From NCBI GenBank assembly GCA_016195085.1, contig JACQAG010000071.1, forward strand, positions 1 through 63,092: DNA of 63,092 nucleotides, written 5' to 3'. The translations under genes and the position numbers were made by a program. The notes beneath the pieces are model-generated. The model was not told where the DNA came from and did not search any database. It saw nothing but the letters and a program-made list of their open reading frames with translations. Below, piece by piece: positions 1-8,385 of this stretch. The first letter of the stretch is position 1. Each line of letters opens with the position of its first letter. The stretch is from Pseudomonadota bacterium. GTDB lineage: Bacteria; Pseudomonadota; Alphaproteobacteria; SHVZ01.

Positions 1-123
1 CCACGCTCCGGAGCGCGGGCCCCCCCCACTCCCCCCCCGGGAGGGCCGGGGAGGGGGTGCGCCGCACCCCCGCCCCGGGCCTCCCTGGGCGGGCGTGGGG
101 GGGGCCCGCGCTCCTGAGCGTGG
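1..123. repeat. Long GC-rich inverted repeat at window edge
   Basis: Positions 1-29 and 95-123 are reverse complements with one mismatch, and further G/C-rich complementary tracts are nested between them. The whole segment could fold into one long hairpin. I see no coding potential. It resembles in composition, but not in exact sequence, the G-rich inverted repeats at 20973, 26023 and 51581. The window starts inside or at the edge of this element, so its true left end is unknown. Confidence 0.7.
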
Positions 124-153
124 CGAAGGAGCGTGGGAGGGTGAGGGTTTTCT

Positions 154-194
154 AGCCCGCCTGTTGCCCATTTCCCCGGGCTTCGGCTAAAGAA
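154..194 (+). promoter_or_regulatory. Possible structured leader before ATPase-metA pair
   Basis: A 6-bp stem (154-159 with 177-182) encloses a 17-nt loop. It is followed by GGCTAAAGAAC, ending 5 nt before the ATG at 200. GCTAAAG is also the 3' tail of SAM-II riboswitches, which often precede metA in alphaproteobacteria. The usual A/T-rich joining segment and loop consensus are missing here, so this is only a weak candidate for a regulatory leader. Confidence 0.2.
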
Positions 195-199
195 CCCCC

Positions 200-1078
200 A
201 TGCGCTTCAAATCAGGCGAAGAGTTCCGCGAATGGCCCGCCAAGGCGGTGACGATATTCGGCATGTCGGGCGTCGGCAAAACCACGCTCGCCGGGCTCCT
301 GCAGCGCAGTGGCTGGTTCCACTATTCCGTCGATTACCGCATCGGCACCCGCTACATGGGCGAGCACATCATCGACAATTTTAAGCGCGAGGCGATGAAG
401 GTGCAGTTTCTGCGCGATCTGCTGCTGTCCGATTCGATCTATATCTGCTCGAACATTACCTTTGAAAATCTGAGCCCGCTCTCGACCTACACGGGCAAGC
501 CCGGCAACACGGCGCTCAAGGGCATCCCGTTCGCGGAATACCAGCGCCGCCAAGAGCAGCACCGCGAAGCGGAGATCCGCGCGCTCCTCGATGTTCCCGA
601 ATTCATCCAAAGGGCGCGCGACATTTATCGGTACGAGCATTTCATCTGCGATACGGGCGGCAGCCTGTGCGAAGTGGCGGATCCCTCAGACGCTTCGGAC
701 CCGGTGCTCAGATGCCTGTCGGACACCAGCCTTCTCCTCTATATAGAAGGCAGCGAACAGCACACGAAGATGCTGGTCGACCGCTTCCGCGACGATCCGA
801 AGCCCATGTACTACCGGCCCAAGTTCCTCGACGAGAAATGGGCCGAGTACAAATCGATCTACGGCATCATCGGAGACAACGACGTCCCTCCCGACGACTT
901 CGCCGCCTGGGGCTTCGAGCAGCTCCTCCACCATCGCCTTCCCATCTACGAAGCCATCGCCCGCAATCACGGTTACCGGGTGCACATGGAGGAATTGCGC
1001 GGCATTAGGGCGCAAACGCCGCAACAGGCGGAGGAAGACTTCGTAGCCCTTGTTTCGCGCGCCATCGACCTGCAATAG
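200..1078 (+). CDS. P-loop ATPase/kinase-like protein upstream of metA
   Basis: A 292-residue cytoplasmic protein. It has a clear Walker A motif, GMSGVGKT, near residues 21-28, followed by an Asp/Arg-rich region typical of small nucleotide kinases (HYSVDYRIGTRYM). No signal peptide or membrane segment is visible. It ends 9 nt before the metA start, so the two are almost certainly co-transcribed. The phosphoacceptor or role is unknown. A link to methionine supply is inferred from position only. The ATG at 200 is chosen because the P-loop follows at the normal distance from the N-terminus. Confidence 0.8.
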   Translation: MRFKSGEEFREWPAKAVTIFGMSGVGKTTLAGLLQRSGWFHYSVDYRIGTRYMGEHIIDNFKREAMKVQFLRDLLLSDSIYICSNITFENLSPLSTYTGKPGNTALKGIPFAEYQRRQEQHREAEIRALLDVPEFIQRARDIYRYEHFICDTGGSLCEVADPSDASDPVLRCLSDTSLLLYIEGSEQHTKMLVDRFRDDPKPMYYRPKFLDEKWAEYKSIYGIIGDNDVPPDDFAAWGFEQLLHHRLPIYEAIARNHGYRVHMEELRGIRAQTPQQAEEDFVALVSRAIDLQ

Positions 1079-1087
1079 ATCCCACTC

Positions 1088-2005
1088 ATGCCGATCAAGA
1101 TCCCCAATGATTTGCCGGCCCGTCTGACGCTTGAGCATGAAGGCGTCATGGTCATGACGGAAGCGACGGCGCTCCGCCAGGACGTCCGCCCTCTGCGCAT
1201 CGGGCTCCTCAACCTCATGCCCAACAAGGTCAAGACCGAAACGCAGTTCGCCAGGCTCATCGGCGCAACGCCGCTGCAGGTCGAGCTCACCCTCGTCAAG
1301 ATCACCGGTCACACGCCGAAGAACACCCCGGCTGAGCACATGATCGCCTTCTACAGCGACTGGGAAGACATCAAGCGCCGGAAATTCGATGGCTTCATCG
1401 TCACCGGCGCCCCGGTGGAGCAGCTCGACTTCGAGGACGTCACTTATTGGGACGAGCTCTGCCGCATCTTCGATTGGACCCAGACCAATGTGCATTCGAC
1501 GATGAACATTTGCTGGGGGGCGCAGGCGGCGCTCTGTCACTTTCACGATGTGCCGAAGCACGCCTTGCCGAAGAAGGCCTTCGGCGTCTATCGCCACCGC
1601 AACCTCAACCCGTCCTCGCCGTACCTGCGCGGCTTTTCGGACGACTTTATGATTCCCGTCTCGCGCTGGACCGAGAACCACCGCACCGACCTGCCGAATG
1701 GCAAAGGCCTTGAGGTCCTGATGGAGTCCGACGAAGCCGGTCTCTGCCTCGTCGCCGACGCGCCGCGCCGTGCCCTCCACATGTTCAACCACATCGAATA
1801 CGACACCAATTCGCTGAGCGAGGAATATTGGCGCGACGTCAAGGCGAGCAAGCCGATCGAGCTGCCGGTCAACTATTTTCCGAAGAACGATCCCAAGGCG
1901 CCGCCGGAAAATCGCTGGCGCAGCCACGCCCATTTGTTGTTCGGCAACTGGATCAACGAAGTCTATCAGACGTCGCCATTCGATCCCGAAAGGATCGGAG
2001 AATAG
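1088..2005 (+). CDS. metA: Homoserine O-acyltransferase (probably acetyl-CoA dependent)
   Basis: A full-length 305-residue MetA-type enzyme, which acylates homoserine in the first committed step of methionine synthesis. The catalytic Cys142 (NICWGAQAA), His235 and Glu237 (FNHIEYD) are all present. Position 111 is Glu ([10 protein letters not shown]). In characterised MetA proteins Glu111 favours acetyl-CoA, while Gly111, as in E. coli, favours succinyl-CoA. The likely product is therefore O-acetylhomoserine, and the protein corresponds to the type now called MetAA. It is the second gene of a two-gene unit with the P-loop ATPase. A weak inverted repeat (GATGGG/CCCATC, 2011-2032) follows the stop. 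Confidence 0.95.
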   Translation: MPIKIPNDLPARLTLEHEGVMVMTEATALRQDVRPLRIGLLNLMPNKVKTETQFARLIGATPLQVELTLVKITGHTPKNTPAEHMIAFYSDWEDIKRRKFDGFIVTGAPVEQLDFEDVTYWDELCRIFDWTQTNVHSTMNICWGAQAALCHFHDVPKHALPKKAFGVYRHRNLNPSSPYLRGFSDDFMIPVSRWTENHRTDLPNGKGLEVLMESDEAGLCLVADAPRRALHMFNHIEYDTNSLSEEYWRDVKASKPIELPVNYFPKNDPKAPPENRWRSHAHLLFGNWINEVYQTSPFDPERIGE

Positions 2006-2136
2006 AATGCGATGGGCGTGGGTTGACCCATCCCACCGCCGGGCTCGCATAGGGTTTCCTTTGCTTTTGCCGAAACCCGGGACTACACCTCTCAGTCCCT
2101 CGACTAGGCTCAACAACCCGACGACTTAGAGCGACC

Positions 2137-2991
2137 ATGACGACCGCCCCGCCAGCGCTCGATGCGTTGCGCCGCGAGATCGACGAGATCGACGACGCCA
2201 TCCACGATCTCATCCTCAGACGCGCCGAGATCGTGCGCGAGATCGGCCGAGTGAAGACGAGCGTGGCCTCGCCGATGCTGCGCCCGGCCAGGGAAGCCCA
2301 AGTGCTCAGGCGCCTGGCCCGCCGCCATCGCGGCCCCGTGCCCATGGGCGTCATGGTGCGGCTTTGGCGCGAGCTCATAACCGGCGGCTCGCTCGGGTTG
2401 CAGGAGAACGTTTTGGTGGCGGTCTATGGGGGCGAAGACGGTGTGGGCTGCTGGGATCTGGCCCGCGATCATTACGGCGGCAGCGTCCCGATGCGGAGTT
2501 GCCGGAGCCCGGGCGAGGTCGTCGATGCCGTCGCGGCGGGCACGGCGACGGTCGGCGTGCTGCCGGCGCCCGGGCCTGGCGAGGCGGCACCGTGGTGGCC
2601 GCTCCTCCTCTCGGACCGACCGAATCCGCCACGGGTCGTGGTCAAGCTGCCCTTCGCCGACCGGAGCCGGAGCCGCACCGCCATTGCCACGGCCTTCGTG
2701 GTGGCGGCGATGGCGCATGAGGAGAGCGGCGAGGATCGCACGCTCGTCGCCCTGGCGGCAAAGGCAGGCGCCGACGAAGCTGGCATCGCAACGGCGCTCG
2801 AGCGCGTGGAGCTCAAAGGGTCCGTCCTCGCCATTGCCCCCGACAAGGAGAACGACACGCAATGGCGCTTGCTCGAGCTCGCGGGCTTCGTCGGCGCCGA
2901 TGACCGACGGCTCGCGCTGCTTGCGCGCGAACCCGGCATCGGCCGCGCTCTAACCATCGGCGGCTATGCGACGCCGCTATCCGGCTCCTAG
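2137..2991 (+). CDS. Chorismate mutase-domain protein with C-terminal domain of unknown type
   Basis: A 284-residue protein. Residues about 5-90 are an AroQ-type chorismate mutase helix bundle (LRREIDEIDDAIHDLILRRA, then R..EIGRVK). This domain converts chorismate to prephenate. Residues about 95-284 carry glycine-rich segments (VYGGEDGVG, VGVLPAPGPG) that look like a diverged periplasmic-binding-like or prephenate dehydratase-like fold. I see no intact TRF dehydratase motif, so dehydratase activity is not supported. The gene lies 71 bp upstream of hisC and then tyrA on the same strand. It therefore probably feeds prephenate to the transaminase/dehydrogenase pair. Confidence 0.8.
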   Translation: MTTAPPALDALRREIDEIDDAIHDLILRRAEIVREIGRVKTSVASPMLRPAREAQVLRRLARRHRGPVPMGVMVRLWRELITGGSLGLQENVLVAVYGGEDGVGCWDLARDHYGGSVPMRSCRSPGEVVDAVAAGTATVGVLPAPGPGEAAPWWPLLLSDRPNPPRVVVKLPFADRSRSRTAIATAFVVAAMAHEESGEDRTLVALAAKAGADEAGIATALERVELKGSVLAIAPDKENDTQWRLLELAGFVGADDRRLALLAREPGIGRALTIGGYATPLSGS

Positions 2992-3062
2992 GGCTTCGAT
3001 GCGATTAAACGAAACGCGGAATTGCCGCTAACTTCCTATGCTGTGAACTTTAGGGATATGTC

Positions 3063-4172
3063 ATGACCGCATCGGCCACTCGACCGACACCTACGCCCGG
3101 CATTCTCGATTTGCCGCCCTATCGGGCCTTTCAGCCGCCCAAGCGCCAAGGACGCGTCATTCGATTGATGGCCAATGAAGGCGCGCTGGGGCCGAGCCCG
3201 AAGGCGGTCGCCGCCTTCAAGGCCGCTTCGGGCGAAATCCATCGCTATCCCGAGCGTGGCTCGGGCGAGCTCGTGCAGGCGCTCGCCCGGCATCACCGTC
3301 TCGAACCGGAGCGGCTCATCGTCGGCAATGGGTCGGACGAGCTGATCGAGCTGCTCGCCAATTGCTACGCCGGACCGGGCGATGAGGCTATTCACACCCA
3401 ATACGGCTTCGTCATGTTCAAGCAGTCGACCAGGGCCGCCGGCGCCACCCCGATCTCCGCGCCCGACGTCAACTTCACCGTCAGCATCGATGCGATCCTG
3501 GAGCGCGTGAGCCCACGCACCAAGCTCGTCTTCCTCGCCAATCCGAACAATCCGACCGGCACCTATCTCCCCCATGACGAGGTGGAGCGCCTGCATCGCA
3601 AGCTGCCGGAGCACGTGGTTCTGGTGCTGGATGCCGCCTACGCGGAATACGTCAACCGCAACGACTACTCGGCCGGCAGCGGGCTCGTCGAGCGCAGCCA
3701 GAACGTGATCATGCTGCGCACCTTCTCCAAGCTGTTCGCGCTCGCCGGCTTGCGGCTCGGCTGGGGCTATGGATCGCCGGCGATCCTCGATGCCTTGAAC
3801 CGGGTGCATGGCCCCTTCAACGTGAACCTCGCTGCGCAAGCGGCCGGCATGGCGGCGTTGGCCGATGCGGCGTTCCAGGAAGCCGCCCGGAATCACAACG
3901 CCGCCTGGATGCCGACGATCCAGGAATCGCTGCGGAAGCTCGGTCTCGAGCCGGTGCCCAGCGTCGCCAATTTCGTGCTGGTGCGCGTGCCGGCGAAGAC
4001 CGGCAAGACCGCCGAGGCGGCAATCGAGCACTTGGCCAAGGCCGGCATCTTCGTGCGCGAGATGGCGACCTACGGGCTTGCCGAGCATTTCCGCTTCTCC
4101 ATCGGCACGGCCGAAGAGATGGAAGCCTTGCTCGCGGAGCTGGGCCAGTTCCTGGGCCGCACGCATGGCTGA
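3063..4172 (+). CDS. hisC: Histidinol-phosphate/aromatic aminotransferase
   Basis: A 369-residue class I/II PLP aminotransferase of the HisC type. NPNNPTGT lies at residues 160-167, the Schiff-base lysine is K223 in TFSKLFALAGLRLG, and the C-terminal Arg is in EHFRFSIGT. It overlaps tyrA by 8 nt and follows a chorismate mutase gene. The physiological role is therefore likely transamination of prephenate or aromatic oxo-acids, possibly in addition to histidinol phosphate. Sequence alone cannot separate these substrates. The start at 3063 is the first ATG, with the conserved N-terminal region at the normal distance. Confidence 0.9.
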   Translation: MTASATRPTPTPGILDLPPYRAFQPPKRQGRVIRLMANEGALGPSPKAVAAFKAASGEIHRYPERGSGELVQALARHHRLEPERLIVGNGSDELIELLANCYAGPGDEAIHTQYGFVMFKQSTRAAGATPISAPDVNFTVSIDAILERVSPRTKLVFLANPNNPTGTYLPHDEVERLHRKLPEHVVLVLDAAYAEYVNRNDYSAGSGLVERSQNVIMLRTFSKLFALAGLRLGWGYGSPAILDALNRVHGPFNVNLAAQAAGMAALADAAFQEAARNHNAAWMPTIQESLRKLGLEPVPSVANFVLVRVPAKTGKTAEAAIEHLAKAGIFVREMATYGLAEHFRFSIGTAEEMEALLAELGQFLGRTHG

Positions 4173-5049
4173 GCTTCCCATCAAGACCTTGGCGCTCATC
4201 GGCATCGGCCATATCGGCTCTTCGATCGCCCGCGGCGTCATCGAGCAGAAGCTGGCGGAGCGGATCGTCGTCGCCGACAACAACGAGGAGCACCGGGCCC
4301 GCGCGCTCGAGCTCGGGCTCTGCCAATCGGCAACCGCGGATGCGGGCGAAGCGGTTCGCGGCGCCGACATGGTGATCGTCTGCACGCCCATCGGCACCTA
4401 CCAGGCGATCGGCGAGGCGATGGCGCCGGATTTGGCCGCGGGTGCGATCGTGACCGATGTGGGCTCGGTCAAGCAGGCGGCGATCCGGGCCTTGAAGCCG
4501 GCCTTGCCGCGCCATGCCCGCTTCGTTCCGGGCCATCCCGTCGCCGGCACCGAGAACTCCGGGCCCGATGCGGGGTTCGCCGCACTCTTCCATAACCGCT
4601 GGGCGATCCTGACACCGCTTCCCGGCGAGGATCAGGCCGCCGCCGATCGCGTCGCGTGGCTGTGGCGGGGCCTCGGCTCCAACGTCGTCATCATGGATGC
4701 CGAGCACCACGACAAGGTGCTGGCGATCACTTCGCATCTGCCGCACCTCATCGCCTACACCATCGTCGGCACCGCGACCGACCTCGAGACCTCGCTGCAG
4801 TCCGAGGTGATCAAGTTCTCCGCCGGCGGCTTCCGCGACTTCACCCGCATCGCCGGCTCCAATCCGATCATGTGGCGCGACATCTTCCTCAACAACCGCG
4901 AGGCGGTCCTGGAGATGCTGCAGCGCTTCAGCGAGGACCTGTCGAGCCTGCAGCGCGCCATTCGCTGGGGCGAAGGCGAGAAGCTGGAAGAGTTGTTCAC
5001 CCGCACCCGCGCCATCCGCCGCGGCGTGGTCGCCGCCAAGCAGGCGTGA
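4165..5049 (+). CDS. tyrA: Prephenate/arogenate dehydrogenase family protein
   Basis: A 294-residue NAD(P)-dependent dehydrogenase of tyrosine synthesis. The Rossmann motif GIGHIGSS lies at residues 13-20. The family landmarks GHPVAGTENSGPDAG and the catalytic-region HLPHLIAYT are present. The C-terminal helical dimerisation region ends at AAKQA. The ATG at 4165 overlaps the end of hisC (ATGGCTGA), which suggests translational coupling. A longer upstream reading in this frame is only the shadow of hisC. No ACT domain is fused, so feedback inhibition by tyrosine is not evident from the sequence. Confidence 0.93.
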   Translation: MAELPIKTLALIGIGHIGSSIARGVIEQKLAERIVVADNNEEHRARALELGLCQSATADAGEAVRGADMVIVCTPIGTYQAIGEAMAPDLAAGAIVTDVGSVKQAAIRALKPALPRHARFVPGHPVAGTENSGPDAGFAALFHNRWAILTPLPGEDQAAADRVAWLWRGLGSNVVIMDAEHHDKVLAITSHLPHLIAYTIVGTATDLETSLQSEVIKFSAGGFRDFTRIAGSNPIMWRDIFLNNREAVLEMLQRFSEDLSSLQRAIRWGEGEKLEELFTRTRAIRRGVVAAKQA

Positions 5050-5090
5050 GTCCGACGCGTTCAAGCGCGCACGAAAAGCAGTGTAGTTCC

Positions 5091-6113
5091 CTAAGGCACG
5101 ATCTTCGGCAGCGGCATGATCGGCACCGGGCCCACGGAAAGCTTGCCGTCCTGGGCCGTCAGCGGCACCGTCACCTCGGCGCCGGCGGGTGTGGGCTTCG
5201 AGAGCGCGCTCAAGACCACGCGCGCGATCGAGGCCTGACGCGTGGCGACCGCGCCGAGGGCGACGAGGCGCTCCAGGGTCGCATCCCAGCCGCGGATCGA
5301 AGCGGTTCCGGCACCCAGCGGCCGCATCTCCTCGTCCAGCGCCACCGTGCCGTTGCCGGTGAGGCCGAGCGGGCCCCAATTGAGATCCAAGCGGCTGATT
5401 TCGACGATGCCGCCGGCATCCCGCCAGCGCGCCAGCGCGCGGGCAGGCGAGTCCACCGGCACCGTTCCGAACAAGCTGAGCGCGAGGCTGAGGTCGATCG
5501 GCTCCGAGAATGGCAGGCGCTGCGCCAGCGGCGGGGCGAGGGCCAGGCCCTCGAGGCTGAGGCGACCCGCGGCACTCTCCGTCCGCTCGTCCGCCTGGCC
5601 GGAGAGGTACTTGTCGAGCGCCACGTCGAGGCGCCGGGCCGAGGCGCTCGGCGTGTCCTTCTCGGTCCAGAGCGCCGGCGCAGCGACCTCCATCTCGCCT
5701 TGCAGCGGCCTGTTCAGGCCGAGAACGAGGCTGCCGTGGACCGCATCGCTCGTCACCTGCACGGATTGCGGAATGGCGAGCACGAGGAGGTTCCGACCCT
5801 GGCCTTCAAACGATACGGTCGTCGGATTCCAGGGACGCGCGGCCAAGGTCAGGCTCTCGGCTTGCCAGGACCACGGTGTCGCCCCGCCGGGTGCGGTCAG
5901 CGCCGGCTGCTCGAACCTGGCCCGGATCCAAAGCGGGAAGCCGCCGATGGCTCGCGCCCGCCATTCGACGGTGTAGCCGTCGCTGCGCCGCGCCTCGACC
6001 CACCGCTGGATCGCCTGGTCGAGCGCTCTGGCGGCGAGCCACCAAGAGGCCGCACCTGTCGCCAGCAGCAGAAAAGCCAGCGCCCCTGCCGACCAAACCA
6101 AACGCCACCGCAT
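5091..6113 (-). CDS. DUF2125 domain protein, membrane-anchored
   Basis: A 340-residue protein. One N-terminal hydrophobic segment (residues about 7-29, LVWSAGALAFLLLATGA) is followed by a long beta-rich, apparently periplasmic region. The region carries the DUF2125 landmarks GGFPLWIRARF and repeated W-containing strands. The family is common in alphaproteobacteria and has no established function. It converges on tyrA with a 41-bp gap and diverges from the ChaC-like gene at 6206. The length matches the family. Confidence 0.8.
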   Translation of the reverse strand: MRWRLVWSAGALAFLLLATGAASWWLAARALDQAIQRWVEARRSDGYTVEWRARAIGGFPLWIRARFEQPALTAPGGATPWSWQAESLTLAARPWNPTTVSFEGQGRNLLVLAIPQSVQVTSDAVHGSLVLGLNRPLQGEMEVAAPALWTEKDTPSASARRLDVALDKYLSGQADERTESAAGRLSLEGLALAPPLAQRLPFSEPIDLSLALSLFGTVPVDSPARALARWRDAGGIVEISRLDLNWGPLGLTGNGTVALDEEMRPLGAGTASIRGWDATLERLVALGAVATRQASIARVVLSALSKPTPAGAEVTVPLTAQDGKLSVGPVPIMPLPKIVP

Positions 6114-6205
6114 TGCCGCCCTCGCGCGTGAGACGCGCCGTTATAGCCTCAGCCGTCGGCCCGAGGAACCTTGAGCCGGCTACCCGCTCGGCTATAGTGC
6201 CGGCG

Positions 6206-6907
6206 ATGCCGAGCTCCAAGCGTGACGGGTCGCGCGAACCCGCCTCCGAATTGCCGAAAGGCTGGCCCGGCCGAGGTGCGGCTTGGGTGTTCGCCTACGG
6301 CTCGCTCATGTGGGATCCGGGCTTTGCCCATGCCGAGCACGCTCCGGCCCGCATTTACGGCTTTCATCGGCGATTCTGCGTCTACTCTCACCTCTATCGG
6401 GGCACGCCGGAGCGGCCGGGTCTGGTGCTCGGCCTCGATCGCGGTGGCTCCTGTCATGGTCTGGCGCTCCGCATTCCCCGATCGGAGCTGCCGGCCGTGC
6501 TCGATTACCTGTGGCGCCGGGAGATGCTGACGCGGGTCTATCATCCGCGCCTGATTGCCGCACGCTTGGATCGCGGCCGCGCCGTGCCGGCGCTCGCCTT
6601 CGTCGTCAACCGCGCCCACCGGCAATATGCGGGCGGGCTCACGCCCGTGCAGACGGCGGCCCTCGTGCTGCAAGGCCATGGCGGGCGCGGCCCATGCCGC
6701 GATTATCTCGGCAACACGCTTCGCCATCTCAGCGATCTAGGCCTCGCCGACCGCGGCTTGAGCCGGCTGGAAAGCCTTGTCGAGGGTCTCTGCGCGGGCA
6801 GGCTCGAGACGCCGACTCTGCCGCCGCCACCGCCGCCGGAACCGGTGGTGCTCAATGCGTCGTCATTGAATTGGGCTAATCGGCAAGCCGCTCCCGCGGG
6901 AAAATGA
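6206..6907 (+). CDS. ChaC-like gamma-glutamylcyclotransferase
   Basis: A 233-residue cytoplasmic protein of the ChaC/GGCT fold. It has the nucleotide-like loop FAYGSLMWDPGF (residues about 29-40), YGFHRRFCVYS, and the ChaC-type block YLWRREM...VYHPR. Such enzymes cleave gamma-glutamyl bonds, typically of glutathione, to 5-oxoproline and a dipeptide. The C-terminus ends in an unusual proline run (PPPPPPPEP). The ATG at 6206 is chosen because an in-frame extension upstream would read through the antisense of the DUF2125 gene. Its 3' end overlaps the convergent kinase gene by 32 bp. Confidence 0.85.
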   Translation: MPSSKRDGSREPASELPKGWPGRGAAWVFAYGSLMWDPGFAHAEHAPARIYGFHRRFCVYSHLYRGTPERPGLVLGLDRGGSCHGLALRIPRSELPAVLDYLWRREMLTRVYHPRLIAARLDRGRAVPALAFVVNRAHRQYAGGLTPVQTAALVLQGHGGRGPCRDYLGNTLRHLSDLGLADRGLSRLESLVEGLCAGRLETPTLPPPPPPEPVVLNASSLNWANRQAAPAGK

Positions 6908-8339
6908 TGGTCACCTTGGTTCCCTGACCGGGGCGGCTCTGGATTTCCAGGCGGCCCTGATGCAGCTCGATGAGCCGCTTGGCCAAAGGCAGACCCAAGC
7001 CGCTGCCGGAATGTCTGCGCTTCAGCGAGGTGTCGGCCTGGCCGAATGGCTCGAGCGCGCGCGGGATGTCGTCCGCGGCCATGCCGATGCCGGTGTCGAT
7101 GATGTCGATTGCGAGCGCGCCGCTGCCGAGGCGTTCGGCCGCGACCGTCACCTTGCCGCCGGGGCGGGTGAACTTCACGGCATTGCTCATGAGGTTGAGC
7201 ACGATGCGCCTGACCATGCGCTCATCGGCATACAGCTTCGGCAAGGGTTGCCCGGTCGATAGATTCAGCTCGACGCCGCCCTCGGTCGCGCGCTGAGCCA
7301 GAAGCCGGCCGCAGCGGTCGATCACCGAGGAGATCGCAAAGACGCTCGGGATCGGCTCGATGTCGCCGGCCTCGGCCCGCGACATGTCCAGAATGTCGTT
7401 GATGAGCGCCAGGAGATGCGTGCCGCTTGCATGAATATCGGCGGAATAGGCGCGGTATTCGCCGGCTTTGATCGATTCCGGCGGCAGGCGCTCCAGGAGC
7501 TCGGCGAAGCCGATGATGGAATTGAGCGGGGTCCTCAGCTCATGGCTCATCATCGTCAAGAATTCCGATTTGGCGCGGTTGGCCGACTCCGCGAGATGGC
7601 GTGCCCGCTCGAGCCGATCGATCATGTCCATGCGCTCGAAGCGCAGCCTGAGCGATCGCTCGATGATCCGGCTGGTGTTGCGCGCGGCTAGGCTGAGGAG
7701 CGCGATGTATGCCGTTGCCATGATGCCCATCACCACCTGGGTCTGGTCGCCGGAGACGATGAAGCGGCCGGCAAGCGGCAGGGTGTGAAGGAAGAAGTAG
7801 GCGAAGAACACGGCCGGTACCGCGGCCGTCGAGACCGACGCCGCGGCACCCATTCCCACCGTCACGCTGGTTAGGATCAGGATGCTGGTCGGGGACGTCG
7901 GATCGAAGAAGTAGAAATTGGAGAAGCCCCATCCGAGCCCGCTGAAGGCGGCGCCCGCGATCGCCAAGCCGGCCCATCGCCGCACCTCTTCCGAGGCGGG
8001 CTGCGCGTGCTCGAAGGCAAGGCTCAGGCCGAGGCGGACGACCTGGAGGAGGGTCATGCCGCCGACCCACAGCATCAGCACGAGCCGATCCGCGCTCTGC
8101 CATAGGCCCAGCGCGATCAAGAGCGGGATTACCACGTTGGCGACGAGCGCCAGGTAGAGCTGGCGATAGAGCAGGCCGACCCGGGCGGCGAAGATCCGCT
8201 CATCGAGCCGCGCCACTTCGCCGGCGCTCAACGCCGCACCACCCGCCTCGGCGGACCCCAGCGGAGACCGCTCAGCCGGTGCGCCAGGCGCTGAAAATAG
8301 CGCCGGCGCTTCTTCGGAGCCGCTATCCGAAGCGGTCAT
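6876..8339 (-). CDS. Membrane sensor histidine kinase
   Basis: A 487-residue sensor. Residues about 55-225 contain five to six hydrophobic segments that form an integral-membrane sensing domain. A HisKA dimerisation domain follows, with phospho-acceptor H266 in MMSHELRTPLNSIIGF. An HATPase_c domain then shows N-box LNLMSNAVKFT, DTGIGM, and the G2 box SGSGLGL. No receiver domain and no adjacent response-regulator gene are present, so the partner is elsewhere. The stop is 32 bp inside the convergent ChaC-like gene. The input signal cannot be told from the sequence. Confidence 0.9.
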   Translation of the reverse strand: MTASDSGSEEAPALFSAPGAPAERSPLGSAEAGGAALSAGEVARLDERIFAARVGLLYRQLYLALVANVVIPLLIALGLWQSADRLVLMLWVGGMTLLQVVRLGLSLAFEHAQPASEEVRRWAGLAIAGAAFSGLGWGFSNFYFFDPTSPTSILILTSVTVGMGAAASVSTAAVPAVFFAYFFLHTLPLAGRFIVSGDQTQVVMGIMATAYIALLSLAARNTSRIIERSLRLRFERMDMIDRLERARHLAESANRAKSEFLTMMSHELRTPLNSIIGFAELLERLPPESIKAGEYRAYSADIHASGTHLLALINDILDMSRAEAGDIEPIPSVFAISSVIDRCGRLLAQRATEGGVELNLSTGQPLPKLYADERMVRRIVLNLMSNAVKFTRPGGKVTVAAERLGSGALAIDIIDTGIGMAADDIPRALEPFGQADTSLKRRHSGSGLGLPLAKRLIELHQGRLEIQSRPGQGTKVTIIFPRERLAD

Positions 8340-8385
8340 CCTCGCGGGCCGGGACTAGCCGGCCCGGCCGATGGCGGTGATCCCG

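Noticed and set aside
2006-2136. Riboswitch or terminator between metA and the chorismate mutase gene
   Set aside because: Only a weak 6-bp inverted repeat is present, with no U-run and no riboswitch consensus.
4656-6131. A 491-codon frame running through tyrA and antisense to DUF2125
   Set aside because: It crosses two genes in different orientations and has no conserved segment.
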